Assembly: GCF_900176515.1 (NCBI RefSeq)
Contig: NZ_FWXV01000012.1
Location: forward strand, 62,001-126,000
DNA from: Kibdelosporangium aridum
GTDB taxonomy: Bacteria > Actinomycetota > Actinomycetes > Mycobacteriales > Pseudonocardiaceae
Reading direction: 5' to 3'
Length of the DNA: 64,000 nucleotides
Shown one piece after another: positions 27,168-36,399 of the stretch. Under the pieces are notes generated by a model. It was given only the letters and a program-made list of their open reading frames with translations, did no database searches and was not told the origin of the DNA. Position 1 is the first letter of the stretch. Every line of letters begins with the position of its first letter. The position numbers were made by a program, and so were the translations under genes.

Positions 27168-27180
27168 CCTCGTCTCACCA

Positions 27181-27225
27181 GTCAGCCCCTCCCGCGTCAC
27201 GACGCGGGAGGGGCTGACTGTTTTT
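27181..27225 (+). terminator. Strong intrinsic terminator
   Basis: Perfect 18-nt inverted repeat (27181-27198 and 27201-27218) followed by TGTTTTT, a classic hairpin plus U-tract, 13 nt after the oxidoreductase stop. Confidence 0.9.
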
Positions 27226-27485
27226 GGCTATGCAGCAGTGCTTCCGGGCGCCTGCGAATCACAGAGCACCACAGTGAAGTGTGCCCGTTCACCGCCCGGC
27301 GCATCAAACTCTGCTGCCGCGTTTTGTTGAACGGCCAGAAAACCGGCCGTTCGTCTGGCGATTCCACTGCAGTTGAACGAGCGCCAAGCCGCACTGGCCG
27401 AAATAGTCACACAAGAATGTAAGCTCTGGCCACAACGGCACTTTCGATGCCTGAATCCATAATGGACACAGCGGAAGGGGGAGCT
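27226..27485 (+). promoter_or_regulatory. rmlA upstream region with degenerate StrR-type site
   Basis: At 27349-27378 GTTCGTCTG is followed 12 nt later by CAGTTGAAC: one mismatch in the left half, a perfect right half and a spacer one base longer than the StrR consensus. It ends 107 nt before the rmlA start, the same distance seen for better sites in the cluster. A second loose GTTGAAC occurs near 27325. No gene is seen here. Confidence 0.4.
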
Positions 27486-28355
27486 GTGAAAGGAATTGTG
27501 CTCGCCGGCGGCAATGGCACGCGCCTGCATCCAATCACGCTCGGTGTATCGAAACAACTGCTGCCGGTCTACAACAAGCCGATGATCTACTACCCGCTGT
27601 CCGTGCTGATGCTCGCGGGTATCAAGGAGATCGAGATCATCTCCGCCCCCGGCGACCTGCCCGGCTTCCAGCGGCTGCTCGGCGACGGCTCGTCGCTCGG
27701 CATCACCCTGACCTACGCGGCGCAGGACGAGCCCAGGGGGATCGCGGACGCCTTCCTGGTCTCCGCCGACCACATCGGATCCGACTCCGTCGCGCTTGTC
27801 CTCGGCGACAACATCTTCCACGGCGCGCGGTTCCCGACACTGCTGCAACGGGTCACACAGGACGTCAACGGGTGCATCCTCTTCGGACACCCGGTGCGGG
27901 ACCCGGAACGCTACGGCGTCGCCGTACTCGACGAAGGCGGCAACCTCATCGCGCTCGAGGAAAAACCGGCACGCCCACGGACCAATCTGGCGGTCACCGG
28001 GCTCTACCTCTACGACAACAACGTCGTGGAGATCGCCAGGGGTTTGAAGCCCTCGCCGCGCGGCGAACTCGAGATAACCGACGTCAACAACGTGTATCTC
28101 GAGCGCGGCGAAGCCACCCTGATCGAAATGGGACGCGGTTTCGTCTGGCTGGACACCGGAACGCACGAAGCGCTGATGGAAGCCGGGCAATACGTGCAGG
28201 TTCTCGAACACCGGCAAGGTGTCCGGATCGCCTGTCTCGAAGAAATCGCCTTGATCATGGGCTATATCGACAGGGACGCGTGTTATCTGCTCGGCAGCCA
28301 GCTGGAGAAGACGTCCTACGGCCAATACATCATGGAAGTCGCCAAAGCCGGCTGA
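27486..28355 (+). CDS. rmlA: Glucose-1-phosphate thymidylyltransferase
   Basis: 289 residues, full length for RmlA. LAGGNGTRLHPITLGVSKQLLPVYNKPMIYYPLS is nearly invariant for the family (G-loop, catalytic Arg and Lys); LGDNIFHG and GRGFVWLDTGTH also match. It makes dTDP-glucose, the first step to deoxysugars. The GTG with AAGGGGGAG upstream is chosen over the ATG at 27447. No dTDP-glucose 4,6-dehydratase is in the window, so that step must be encoded elsewhere. It serves the aminosugar genes at 32-35 and 43 kb. Confidence 0.93.
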   Translation: MKGIVLAGGNGTRLHPITLGVSKQLLPVYNKPMIYYPLSVLMLAGIKEIEIISAPGDLPGFQRLLGDGSSLGITLTYAAQDEPRGIADAFLVSADHIGSDSVALVLGDNIFHGARFPTLLQRVTQDVNGCILFGHPVRDPERYGVAVLDEGGNLIALEEKPARPRTNLAVTGLYLYDNNVVEIARGLKPSPRGELEITDVNNVYLERGEATLIEMGRGFVWLDTGTHEALMEAGQYVQVLEHRQGVRIACLEEIALIMGYIDRDACYLLGSQLEKTSYGQYIMEVAKAG

Positions 28356-28385
28356 GGGAGATCTCGCGACGAAGTCTGGAGCATT

Positions 28386-30110
28386 TTGCTGTTACTGAGC
28401 CTGCTGCGCGGACGGCTGCGCCCACACCGCGGCACCATCGTGGCGATCCTCGGTCTGCAACTCGTGCAAGCGCTTGGCTTGCTCTACCTGCCGACGATCA
28501 ACGCCGACATCGTCGACAACGGGATCCGGCACGGCGACACCGGCTACATCCTCGGCCAAGGCAGCCTCATGCTTGCCGCGGCCGCGGTGCAGATCGGCAG
28601 CGCCATCTGGTCGGTCTACCTCGGCGCCCGAGTCGCCATGGACGTCGGCCACGAACTGCGCGGCGCGATGTTCAAGCGCGTACGCGGCTTTTCCGTCCGC
28701 GAGGTGAGCCACTTCACCACGCCGTCACTGATCACCCGCACCACCAACGACGTTCAACAGGTGCAGCAGCTGGTGTTCACCACGCTGACCGTGCTGTTCA
28801 CCGCGCCCTTCATCGGCGTGGGCGGCCTGGTCCTGGCGATGCGCCAGGACGTGCCGCTCTCGGTGGTGCCTGCCGTGGCCATTCCAGTCCTGATCATCAC
28901 GACGGCACTCGTCATCAGCCGGATGACGCCTCCGTCACGAGCGATGCAGGACCGCATCGACACGGCCGGTCATCTGATGCGCGAGCAGATCACCGGAGTC
29001 CGGGTGATCCGCGCGTTCCGACGTGACCATCACGAGCAAGAACGGTTCGCCGCAGCCAACACCGACCTGATGACAGCCGCCCTGCGCGTGGGGCGGTGGC
29101 AGGCATTCTTCGGAGCCACCGCGGTGCTGGTCGCGAACTTGGCCGCCGTCGCGGTGATCGCGCTCGGCGCCGACAGACTCGGCGGCGGAGACCTGAGACC
29201 GGGCGTGCTGATCGCCTTCCTCGGGTACCTCGAACTGATCCTCTCCGCCGTGATGTTCGGCAGGACCGTGTTCATGCAGGCACCCCGGGCCCGTGTCAGC
29301 GCGGGTCGGATCGTGCAGGTGCTGAACACCCGTCCCACCATTCACGACCCCGCGGCGCCCACGCGACTGGTGACGCCCGCAGGCCGCGTGGACGTCAAAG
29401 ACGTGAGCTTTCGCTATCCCGGCGCGGAGAATCCGGTCCTGCGCACCGTCAACCTGATCGCCAAACCAGGTCAGACGACCGGAATCGTCGGTTCGACCGG
29501 CAGTGGCAAGACAACGCTGATCAATCTGATAGCCAGGCTCCTGGACGCGGACGACGGCGCGGTGCTCATCGACGGCGTCGACATACGCGACATGGACCGT
29601 TCCGCCCTGACCAACACCGTCTGCCTTGTCACGCAGCGCGCTTACCTGTTCTCCGGCACGATTGGCTCCAACCTGCGCTACGGCAACCCCGACGCCGACG
29701 ACGACGAACTGTGGCGTGCCTTGGAAATCGCCCAGGCCCGCGACTTCGTCAACGCCATGCCGGCCGGCCTGAACACGCCCGTCGGGCAAGGCGGCGGCAC
29801 AGTCTCCGGCGGGCAGCGGCAACTGCTGGCCATTGCACGCGCATTGGTGGCCAAGCCACGGATCTACCTATTCGACGACGCGTTCTCCGCGCTTGACAAC
29901 GCCACCGACGCCGCACTTCGTGCCGCACTGGCTGAGCATCTCGGCGACGCCACTCAGGTGATCGTTTCCCAGCGAGTGGCAACTATCCGCGCCGCGGACC
30001 ACATCACGGTGCTTGACCGCGGACGAGTCGACGCCGCCGGAACGCACGAGGAACTGATCACAGGAAGCCGTGTCTACGCCGAGATCGTCAAGTCGCAGGA
30101 GATGAGATGA
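28386..30110 (+). CDS. ABC exporter half, degenerate ATPase site
   Basis: 574 residues: six-helix transmembrane domain (about 1-310) then an ATPase with Walker A GSTGSGKTTL, signature VSGGQRQ and Walker B YLFDDAFSALD. The catalytic Glu after Walker B is Asp, as in one half of heterodimeric exporters with a degenerate site. TTG start preceded by TGGAG; the N-terminus LLSLLRGRLRPHRG fits relatives. The stop overlaps the second half-transporter (ATGA). The pair probably exports the cluster product and confers self-resistance. Confidence 0.87.
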   Translation: MLLLSLLRGRLRPHRGTIVAILGLQLVQALGLLYLPTINADIVDNGIRHGDTGYILGQGSLMLAAAAVQIGSAIWSVYLGARVAMDVGHELRGAMFKRVRGFSVREVSHFTTPSLITRTTNDVQQVQQLVFTTLTVLFTAPFIGVGGLVLAMRQDVPLSVVPAVAIPVLIITTALVISRMTPPSRAMQDRIDTAGHLMREQITGVRVIRAFRRDHHEQERFAAANTDLMTAALRVGRWQAFFGATAVLVANLAAVAVIALGADRLGGGDLRPGVLIAFLGYLELILSAVMFGRTVFMQAPRARVSAGRIVQVLNTRPTIHDPAAPTRLVTPAGRVDVKDVSFRYPGAENPVLRTVNLIAKPGQTTGIVGSTGSGKTTLINLIARLLDADDGAVLIDGVDIRDMDRSALTNTVCLVTQRAYLFSGTIGSNLRYGNPDADDDELWRALEIAQARDFVNAMPAGLNTPVGQGGGTVSGGQRQLLAIARALVAKPRIYLFDDAFSALDNATDAALRAALAEHLGDATQVIVSQRVATIRAADHITVLDRGRVDAAGTHEELITGSRVYAEIVKSQEMR

Positions 30111-31849
30111 CCGCACCGGCCGGTTTCAGCCACACGACACGGCGTCTGCTGAACAGCATGCGCGTCGACCGCACCCGCGCCGCCGGAGTTCTTGCTCTCA
30201 ACGTCATCACGGTCGCCGCATCAACCACCATCCCACTGTTATTAGGCCACGCGACAGACACAATCCTGAGCAACGGCGTCACGGCAGTGCTATGGCCGCT
30301 CATGGCGGTTGTGGCACTCGGGTTGCTGGCATGGCTCACAACGCTGGTCCAGGGACGGTTGATCGCCACGCTGACGCAGCGGACAGCGTTCACCATGCGC
30401 GCGCAGATCAGCCACAAGCTGTCCCGGCTTCCGTTGCGTTACTTCGACAGCCGACCACGAGGCGAAGTGTTGTCACGCGCCACCAACGACGTCGACAACG
30501 TCGCCCAGACCGTGCAGCAAATCGTCAACCGGGTGCTGGCATCGCTGCTGATGCTGGCCGGGACGGTGACGATGATGGTGGTGATTTCCCCGTTGCTGAC
30601 CGCCGTCGTGCTGACGACGGTTCCACTGACGATCTGGATATCCAGGCGACTGAGCCGACGCGCCCAACCACAGTTCACCGAACAATGGGCAGCCACCGGC
30701 CGGCTCAACGGCCACATCGAGGAGATGTACACCGGACACGAACTGGTCACCGCGTTCGGCAGGTGGAACGAGGCCACCGAAACCTTCGACCGGCACAACG
30801 AAGCTGTCCGCACCGCGGGTACGAAGGCACAGTTCGTCTCCGGCCTCATCGCCCCGTCCTTGCTCTTCCTCGGCAACCTGGCATACGTGCTGGTCGCGGT
30901 CGCGGGCGGCCTGCTGGTCGCGGCGAAAACCATGTCGATCGGCGAGATCCAGGCGTTCGTCACGTACGTCATGCAGTTCAGCTACCTGTTCACCGGACTG
31001 GCCACGCTCGCGGGACAAACCCAGTCGGCGATCGCGTCGGCCGCACGGGTCTACGAACTGCTGGACTCCACAGAGCAGGAACCTGATCCGGCAAGCAGCT
31101 CCCAGACCGGCCGCCATACCGGCCGAGTCACGTTTTCCAACGTCACCTTCCGCTACCGCAACGACCAACCCCTGATCGAGAACCTGTCACTGGAGGTCGA
31201 ACCGGGACAGACGATCGCGATCGTCGGACCGACCGGTGCAGGCAAGACCACACTGGTCAACCTCCTGCTGAGGTTCTACGACCTGGACAGCGGCACGATA
31301 ACCATCGACGGCCACGACATCGCCGCGATGCCAAGGGAACAAGCACGCCGCCACATCGGCATGGTCCTCCAGGACACGTGGCTGTTCCACGGCACAATTG
31401 CCGAGAACATCGCCTTCGGCTGCCCAAACGCATCCCGTGACCAGATCACCGCAGCAGCACAGGCCGTGCACGCCGACCACATGATCCGCACCCTGCCCCA
31501 CGGCTACGACACGATGATCGACGAGAACAACGGTGGCCTCAGCGCGGGTGAACGCCAACTGATCACCATCGCCCGCGCATTCCTGATCGACCCGGCCGTC
31601 CTGGTGCTGGACGAGGCAACCAGCTCGGTGGACACCCGCACAGAAATGCTTGTCCAGCAAGCAATGAGCTCACTTCGACAAGGACGCACGAGCTTCGTGA
31701 TCGCGCACAGGCTGTCGACAATCAGAGACGCCGACAAGATCCTCGTGATGCGTGAGGGCCGCATAGTCGAGCAGGGAACACACCAGGAACTCCTTGCAGC
31801 GAACGGCTTCTACGCCGAACTACACGCCGCCCAATTCACCAAGGCCTGA
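30107..31849 (+). CDS. ABC exporter half, canonical ATPase site
   Basis: 580 residues, six transmembrane helices followed by an ATPase with GPTGAGKTTL, signature LSAGERQL and canonical LVLDEATSSVD plus the H-loop IAHRLST. It pairs with the preceding subunit; its complete Walker B Glu would be the hydrolytically active partner. Translationally coupled to that gene. Drug or metabolite export is the usual role of such pairs in antibiotic clusters. Confidence 0.9.
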   Translation: MTAPAGFSHTTRRLLNSMRVDRTRAAGVLALNVITVAASTTIPLLLGHATDTILSNGVTAVLWPLMAVVALGLLAWLTTLVQGRLIATLTQRTAFTMRAQISHKLSRLPLRYFDSRPRGEVLSRATNDVDNVAQTVQQIVNRVLASLLMLAGTVTMMVVISPLLTAVVLTTVPLTIWISRRLSRRAQPQFTEQWAATGRLNGHIEEMYTGHELVTAFGRWNEATETFDRHNEAVRTAGTKAQFVSGLIAPSLLFLGNLAYVLVAVAGGLLVAAKTMSIGEIQAFVTYVMQFSYLFTGLATLAGQTQSAIASAARVYELLDSTEQEPDPASSSQTGRHTGRVTFSNVTFRYRNDQPLIENLSLEVEPGQTIAIVGPTGAGKTTLVNLLLRFYDLDSGTITIDGHDIAAMPREQARRHIGMVLQDTWLFHGTIAENIAFGCPNASRDQITAAAQAVHADHMIRTLPHGYDTMIDENNGGLSAGERQLITIARAFLIDPAVLVLDEATSSVDTRTEMLVQQAMSSLRQGRTSFVIAHRLSTIRDADKILVMREGRIVEQGTHQELLAANGFYAELHAAQFTKA

Positions 31850-32124
31850 CAGAAGGCCTGAAAGGAGGCCTTGCACCTTGCAGGACAACACAAAGCGAAA
31901 ACCAGCCCATCCCCGAGCGCCGTGGTGGGCACAGCGCAGGGCAAACGTCGCGGCATAGAGGTCACGGCCCAGACATCACGGTGCAGCCATCATGGCGACA
32001 ACCGTCGCGGCACAGACATGGCAGCGCAGACATGGCAGCGCAGCCATTCCAGCGACAACCGTCGCGATCAGCACAAACCAAAGCGGCGCCACTCTTCCGA
32101 ATGGCGCCGCTTCCCACGTACCCC
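31850..32124. repeat. Intergenic region with short tandem repeats
   Basis: No gene is seen. CAGACATGGCAGCG is perfectly tandemly duplicated (32013-32026 and 32027-32040), flanked on both sides by CAGCCAT and GCGACAACCGTCGCG copies (near 31996 and 32052). AAGGCCTGA also occurs twice just after the exporter stop (31841, 31853). The region separates convergent operons. Confidence 0.7.
32081..32112. terminator. Hairpin between exporter and sugar operons
   Basis: 11-bp stem (AAGCGGCGCCA and complement) with a 10-nt loop, 13 nt beyond the end of the minus-strand epimerase gene; read on the minus strand it is followed by TTTGGTTTG. Confidence 0.65.
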
Positions 32125-32739
32125 TCAGCCGATGCTCCTGCTCATCAGCTCCTTCTCAATAGCCAAACACTCGTGATAGTCCGGCAACTCACCCGCCGCA
32201 GCCACCTCAGCCAGCTTCGGAGCAACCGTGTCCCGAGGCGACACGATCGGCTCAATATCCGCGGGAATAGGCAGCCCCAACTCCGGATCGAAGGCATCCA
32301 ACGCCAACTCATGCGACACGACGTACTCGCCGGAGAGCATGTACGACATCACGGTGTCGTCCTTGAGCACGATGAAGCAGTGGCCGACACCGACCGGCAG
32401 GTACACCGCGTTGAACTCCTGCGGGTTCACCACGACGGCATCCCACTTGCCGAAGGTCGGCGACCCCACCCGGATGTCGACAACTATGTCGATCGCCTCC
32501 CCAGCCGCGCAGTACACGTACTTCGCCGCACCAGGAGGCGTGACCGTGTAGTGGATCCCCCGCACCACGCCCCGCTTGGACCTGCTGTGGTTCGTCTGCG
32601 CCACTGGGAACAGCGGGGCGCCGTACGCCTCGACGAACGCGTGCTCCTGGAACGGGGACACGAACACGCCGCGCTCGTCAGGGAACACCGTCGGCGTGAA
32701 TTTCAGCGCACCGGCGACCGCGAGCTTTTCCACCTTCAT
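32125..32739 (-). CDS. dTDP-4-keto-6-deoxyhexose 3,5-epimerase (RmlC/EvaD type)
   Basis: 204-residue cupin of the RmlC family: FPDERGVFVSPFQEHAF, NHSRSKRGVVRGIHY with the catalytic base His, GKWDAVVVNPQEFNAVYLPVGVGHCF and YMLSGEYV. It inverts C-3 and/or C-5 of a 4-keto sugar, converting a D- to an L-series intermediate; in the daunosamine/eremosamine pathways (DnmU, EvaD) it acts at C-5. The start with GAGGGAG upstream is chosen over a longer frame. Last gene of a four-gene minus-strand sugar operon. Confidence 0.87.
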   Translation of the reverse strand: MKVEKLAVAGALKFTPTVFPDERGVFVSPFQEHAFVEAYGAPLFPVAQTNHSRSKRGVVRGIHYTVTPPGAAKYVYCAAGEAIDIVVDIRVGSPTFGKWDAVVVNPQEFNAVYLPVGVGHCFIVLKDDTVMSYMLSGEYVVSHELALDAFDPELGLPIPADIEPIVSPRDTVAPKLAEVAAAGELPDYHECLAIEKELMSRSIG

Positions 32740-32749
32740 CTGAACTCCC

Positions 32750-33877
32750 TCAGAGTGTGTTGAGGACCTCGCGGAGGGCACTGATGATCTTGTCCTGCAG
32801 ATCGAACGACAGTGACGGGTACATCGGCAGCGAGAAGATCTCCTTGGCCAGCTTCTCGGTGACCGGCAGCGAACCTTCCTCGTACCCGAGGTGCGCGAAG
32901 CCGGTCATGGTGTGCACCGGCCACGGGTAGCTGATGTTGAGCTCGATGTCGTAGGACTTCAGCCGCTCAAGGATCTCGTCCCGGCGCGGGTGCCTGACCA
33001 CATAGATGTAGTAGACGTGCTCGTTGTTCTCAGCCGTCCGCGGGAGCTTGATCTCGGTGTCGCTCAGCGCTTCGACGTACCGCTGCGCGATGGCACGCCG
33101 GTCCTCGATGTACTTGTCGAGCCGAGTCAGCTTGCGGCGCAGGATCTCGGCGTGCACCTCGTCGAGCCTGCTGTTATGGCCCGGCGTCTCCACCACGTAG
33201 TAGCGCTTCTGCTCGCCCCAGTGGTTGTCCATGCCGTAGTAACGCAGCCGCGCCAACCTCCGCGCGATGTCCTTGTTCGCGGTGATCGTGGCACCGCCGT
33301 CGCCGTAGGCACCAAGGACCTTGGTCGGGTAGAAGGAAAACGCCGCGGCGTCGCTCATCGTCCCGGCGAGCTTGCCGTTCTGCCGTGCGCCGTGCGCCTG
33401 GGCGCAGTCCTCCATGACCAGCAGGTTGTGCTTGGCCGCGAGCTCGCGCAACGGTCGCATGTCGACACACTGCCCGTAGAGGTGCACCGGCAGCAGGCAG
33501 CGGGTCTTGTCGGTGATGGCCGCTTCCACCTGTGTGGTGTCCATGAGGAAGTCCTCCTCGCGGACGTCGACGAAGACGGGTTTGGCACCCACACCATCGA
33601 TCGCGACCACGGTCGGCGCCGCCGTGTTCGAGACGGTGATCACCTCGTCGCCCGGGCCGATACCCATCGCCTGCAGGCCGAGCTTGATCGCGTTCGTGCC
33701 GTTGTCCACGCCAACGCAGTGCGGGATCCCATGCCACGCGGCGAATTCCTCCTCGAACCCGCGCACGCTCGCACCCAGCATCAAGTTGCCGGAACGGAAC
33801 ACCTTCTCGACCGCGTCGATGATGTCATCATGCTCGTTCTCGTACTCGGCCAGATAGTCCCAGACACGAATGGTCAC
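32750..33877 (-). CDS. PLP-dependent NDP-sugar C-3 aminotransferase (DegT/DnrJ/EryC1)
   Basis: 375 residues. The SFYPTKVLGAYGDGGA segment carries the PLP-binding Lys; NTAAPTVVAIDGVGAKPVFVDV and VHLYGQCVDM resemble 3-aminotransferases (DesV, TylB, EvaB, DnmJ). It installs the 3-amino group using glutamate. The GTG start overlaps the methyltransferase stop (GTGA). With the 2,3-dehydratase and N-methyltransferase this points to a 3-(methylamino)-2,3,6-trideoxyhexose. A 4-aminopentose role with the UDP-pentose genes is a weaker alternative. Confidence 0.9.
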   Translation of the reverse strand: MTIRVWDYLAEYENEHDDIIDAVEKVFRSGNLMLGASVRGFEEEFAAWHGIPHCVGVDNGTNAIKLGLQAMGIGPGDEVITVSNTAAPTVVAIDGVGAKPVFVDVREEDFLMDTTQVEAAITDKTRCLLPVHLYGQCVDMRPLRELAAKHNLLVMEDCAQAHGARQNGKLAGTMSDAAAFSFYPTKVLGAYGDGGATITANKDIARRLARLRYYGMDNHWGEQKRYYVVETPGHNSRLDEVHAEILRRKLTRLDKYIEDRRAIAQRYVEALSDTEIKLPRTAENNEHVYYIYVVRHPRRDEILERLKSYDIELNISYPWPVHTMTGFAHLGYEEGSLPVTEKLAKEIFSLPMYPSLSFDLQDKIISALREVLNTL

Positions 33878-34596
33878 GATCGTCCCTTCCCGACAACACC
33901 GACGAAGATCCCGCGGCCGCCCTGAACGTCCTCGATGTACTCCACATCGAAGCCCGCCGCGACGAAGGCCGCCTCGTACTTCTCGCGAGTGAACAACTTG
34001 TGCTTGTACGTCTCGACGAAGTGCTTCGACCCGGCCGCATCCGCGACCAGGAAGTGCACGTTCATGGTCGAGACGTCCCCGGAGCGCACCGTGTGCGAGA
34101 CACGCGCGATGGTCCGCTCCCCGGTCTTGACGACGTCACCGTTGACGTAGCCGTCGATGAACTTCTCGAAGAACCACCACGGCTCGACAACGACCACTCC
34201 CCCATCGGTGAGGTGCCGCCGGAAGCACTCCAGTGTTCCGCGCAGCTCGTCGTCGTTCCAGGTGTGGCCGATCGACCCGAAGAGGCAGACGACGGCGTCG
34301 AACCGGCTCTCGAGGTCGAAGGCACGCATGTCGCCCTGGTGCATCGGCGAACCGGGCAGCTTGGACCGCGCGACGCCCAGCATGTCCTCGGACAGTTCGA
34401 GCCCTTCGACGTGGTCGAAGTGTTCGACGAAGTGCACGAGGTGCCCGCCCGCCCCGCATCCGACGTCCAGCAGCGAGCGCGCTCCCGGCTGGCGGGCGCG
34501 GATCACTTCGGTGATGTACTCGGTTTCCGACCGATAGTTCTTTCCCCGACGGCTGTTGACGTCGTCGTGAATTTCGGCGAGATCACGTCCGTACAC
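33874..34596 (-). CDS. NDP-aminosugar N-methyltransferase (TylM1/DesVI type)
   Basis: 240-residue SAM-dependent methyltransferase. YGRDLAEIHDDVNSRRGKNY at the N-terminus and MRAFDLESRFDAVVCLFGSIGH are characteristic of TylM1/DesVI, which dimethylate 3-amino-3,6-dideoxy sugars; LLDVGCGAGGHL is the SAM loop. Start is GTG with GGAGAGGAG 5' of it, overlapping the end of the ketoreductase gene by 14 nt. It makes the aminosugar a mono- or dimethylamine, as in rhodosamine or megosamine. Confidence 0.9.
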   Translation of the reverse strand: MYGRDLAEIHDDVNSRRGKNYRSETEYITEVIRARQPGARSLLDVGCGAGGHLVHFVEHFDHVEGLELSEDMLGVARSKLPGSPMHQGDMRAFDLESRFDAVVCLFGSIGHTWNDDELRGTLECFRRHLTDGGVVVVEPWWFFEKFIDGYVNGDVVKTGERTIARVSHTVRSGDVSTMNVHFLVADAAGSKHFVETYKHKLFTREKYEAAFVAAGFDVEYIEDVQGGRGIFVGVVGKGRS

Positions 34597-35581
34597 TTGA
34601 CTCCTCTCCTGCCTTGTCGAGCATGGCTTTCACAGTGCGGTCCACGGCGTCGTGCAGCTGCGTTCGCGCGCACCACCCCGAGGCGAGCTGGAACGGCACG
34701 GGGTCGATCATCACGCTCAGGAAATCAATGACCGGCGCATGCGCGGGCGGCTGCACGGAAGTCACCGGCACCGCGGGCTTTCCGGTATGCGCCGCAACGG
34801 ATTCCGCGACAGTCCGGAAGACTGTTGCCAGCTCGTCGTGACGGCCGGTGCCGACCACCCAGTGACGCCCGGCCAGTGGGTCCGGACGCCGCATCACGGC
34901 AATGAAGGCCTCGGCCAAGTCCTCCACATAGATGAGATCGCGTTTGACTGTGCCGTCGTGCCACATTGTCAGCGGTTCGCCTGCCAGCGCCCGTCGGACC
35001 ATTGTGGACACGACGCCTTGGTCGGGCACTCGTGACCGTGGGCTCTGGCCGAAAATCGTCGGCAGCCTGAGGCTTACGCCCCGCAGCACGCCTTCATCCG
35101 TGGCAGTCTTCAACAATCGCTCGGCGGCGAGCTTCTGGCGGTCGTACTCGGTCTCTGGCCGATCCGGCTCGCTGCCGTCCATCGGATAGTCCGGCGGACG
35201 ACCGATCTGTGAGGTCGTCGCCGCAGTGACCACCAACGGAGCCGCTCCACCGGAACGCCGTCCGCGCAGGATCTCCACGAGGTCACGCATCACGCCGACG
35301 TTTATCCGCTCGCTGTCCGGGTCCCGCTCGGCGTCACGCCAACCGCCACTGTGCTTGCACAAATGGAAAATGACGTCCGCGTCCGCGACGGCCTCGGCGA
35401 GGCGTCCGGAATCGGTGAGATCCGCGGTGCACACCTCGATCTCGGCCACTGACCGGTCAGGGACCGGGCTGCGCCTGCGGGCGACCGCGCGCAGCCGGAC
35501 AGGCAGGTCCGCGAGAAATCCTATGAGGACAGAACCCATATATCCGGATGCTCCGAGCACACTGACTACCGGCTTGCTCAT
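34583..35581 (-). CDS. NDP-hexose 4-ketoreductase (EvaE/DnmV type)
   Basis: 332-residue extended SDR: GASGYMGSVL cofactor loop, the segment YDRQKLAAERLL as YxxxK-type catalytic pair, RLPTIFGQSPRSRVPDQGVVSTM. It matches the 4-ketoreductases that complete TDP-deoxysugars. First gene of the sugar operon; a StrR-type operator lies 107 nt upstream of its start, in the divergent promoter region shared with the NUDIX gene. Confidence 0.8.
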   Translation of the reverse strand: MSKPVVSVLGASGYMGSVLIGFLADLPVRLRAVARRRSPVPDRSVAEIEVCTADLTDSGRLAEAVADADVIFHLCKHSGGWRDAERDPDSERINVGVMRDLVEILRGRRSGGAAPLVVTAATTSQIGRPPDYPMDGSEPDRPETEYDRQKLAAERLLKTATDEGVLRGVSLRLPTIFGQSPRSRVPDQGVVSTMVRRALAGEPLTMWHDGTVKRDLIYVEDLAEAFIAVMRRPDPLAGRHWVVGTGRHDELATVFRTVAESVAAHTGKPAVPVTSVQPPAHAPVIDFLSVMIDPVPFQLASGWCARTQLHDAVDRTVKAMLDKAGEESSVRT

Positions 35582-35687
35582 CGAAGTCCTCTTCGTTCAG
35601 GCGCCGTACCAAGAATCGGCGCCGCCGCGCCGCCTGTCGAGCATGGCACTCGGCTGTCCCCCGGCGCATCTTCGAGTGCCGCGGTAC

Positions 35688-35716
35688 GTTCAACTGCGCG
35701 ACGTCCACACACGAAC
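35688..35716. promoter_or_regulatory. StrR-type operator (near-perfect)
   Basis: GTTCAACTG, 11-nt spacer, CACACGAAC: perfect left half and 7 of 9 in the right half. It lies in the 211-bp divergent region between the ketoreductase and NUDIX genes, 107 and 77 nt from their starts. CGTTCAACTGCGC here is also found at the 39.9 and 44.4 kb sites. A further left half-site GTTCGACTG follows at 35736. Confidence 0.7.
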
Positions 35717-35792
35717 ACGGTCCGGTTCGGTACTCGTTCGACTGCTGAATGAATGGTTGTGTGTACCGCGACTTCTGGGACAGTCTCATTTC

Positions 35793-36338
35793 ATGCGTTG
35801 GACAGTGCACGGTGAGCGCTTGGTTTACGGCAGCAAGTGGATGGAGTTGTTCCTTTCCGACGTCGAAATACCGGGCGGTGCGCGATTCGAACACCACCTG
35901 ATCCGCCTGCACCCGTCGGTGGCCGTTGCCGTACTGGACAACGCGGATCGCGTACTCATGTTGTGGCGGCACAGGATCACCACCGACACGTGGGGCTGGG
36001 AACTGCCCGGCGGCTCCGTCGAGGCCGACGAGAAGCCGGAGCAAGCCGCACTGCGCGAGGCCGAGGAGGAAACCGGGTGGCGGCCGCACAGCGTCGCCGA
36101 ACTCGGCTATATCCAGTCCATGGCCGGAATCGCCCGTGCCGAGCAACACATCTTCGTGGCAGAAGGCGCCGACTACATCGGTCCCCCGGCTGATTCGCAC
36201 GAGTCCGACAGAATCTCATGGATCCCGCTTGCCGACGTGCCTGACATGATCGCACGACGTCAGATCGTCGGCGGGGCAAGCGTTGTCGGCTTGCTCCAGC
36301 TGTGCCTGGCCAGCGCTGCGCGCGAGAAGCCGCGGTAG
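35793..36338 (+). CDS. NUDIX hydrolase
   Basis: 181 residues with a complete Nudix box, GGSVEADEKPEQAALREAEEETGW, near residues 70-93, preceded by a beta-rich segment. It hydrolyses a nucleoside diphosphate linked to another moiety. The ATG at MRWTVHGERL gives the normal length; the frame stays open far upstream but that part is not family-like. A role in clearing misformed NDP-sugars is possible, because it lies between sugar genes under a shared operator. Substrate unknown. Confidence 0.8.
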   Translation: MRWTVHGERLVYGSKWMELFLSDVEIPGGARFEHHLIRLHPSVAVAVLDNADRVLMLWRHRITTDTWGWELPGGSVEADEKPEQAALREAEEETGWRPHSVAELGYIQSMAGIARAEQHIFVAEGADYIGPPADSHESDRISWIPLADVPDMIARRQIVGGASVVGLLQLCLASAAREKPR

Positions 36339-36399
36339 GACCTGCTGACTCGAACCGATCACGAGGAACGGATTCGGTTTTCTTTCCCTTGGAGCCCAG

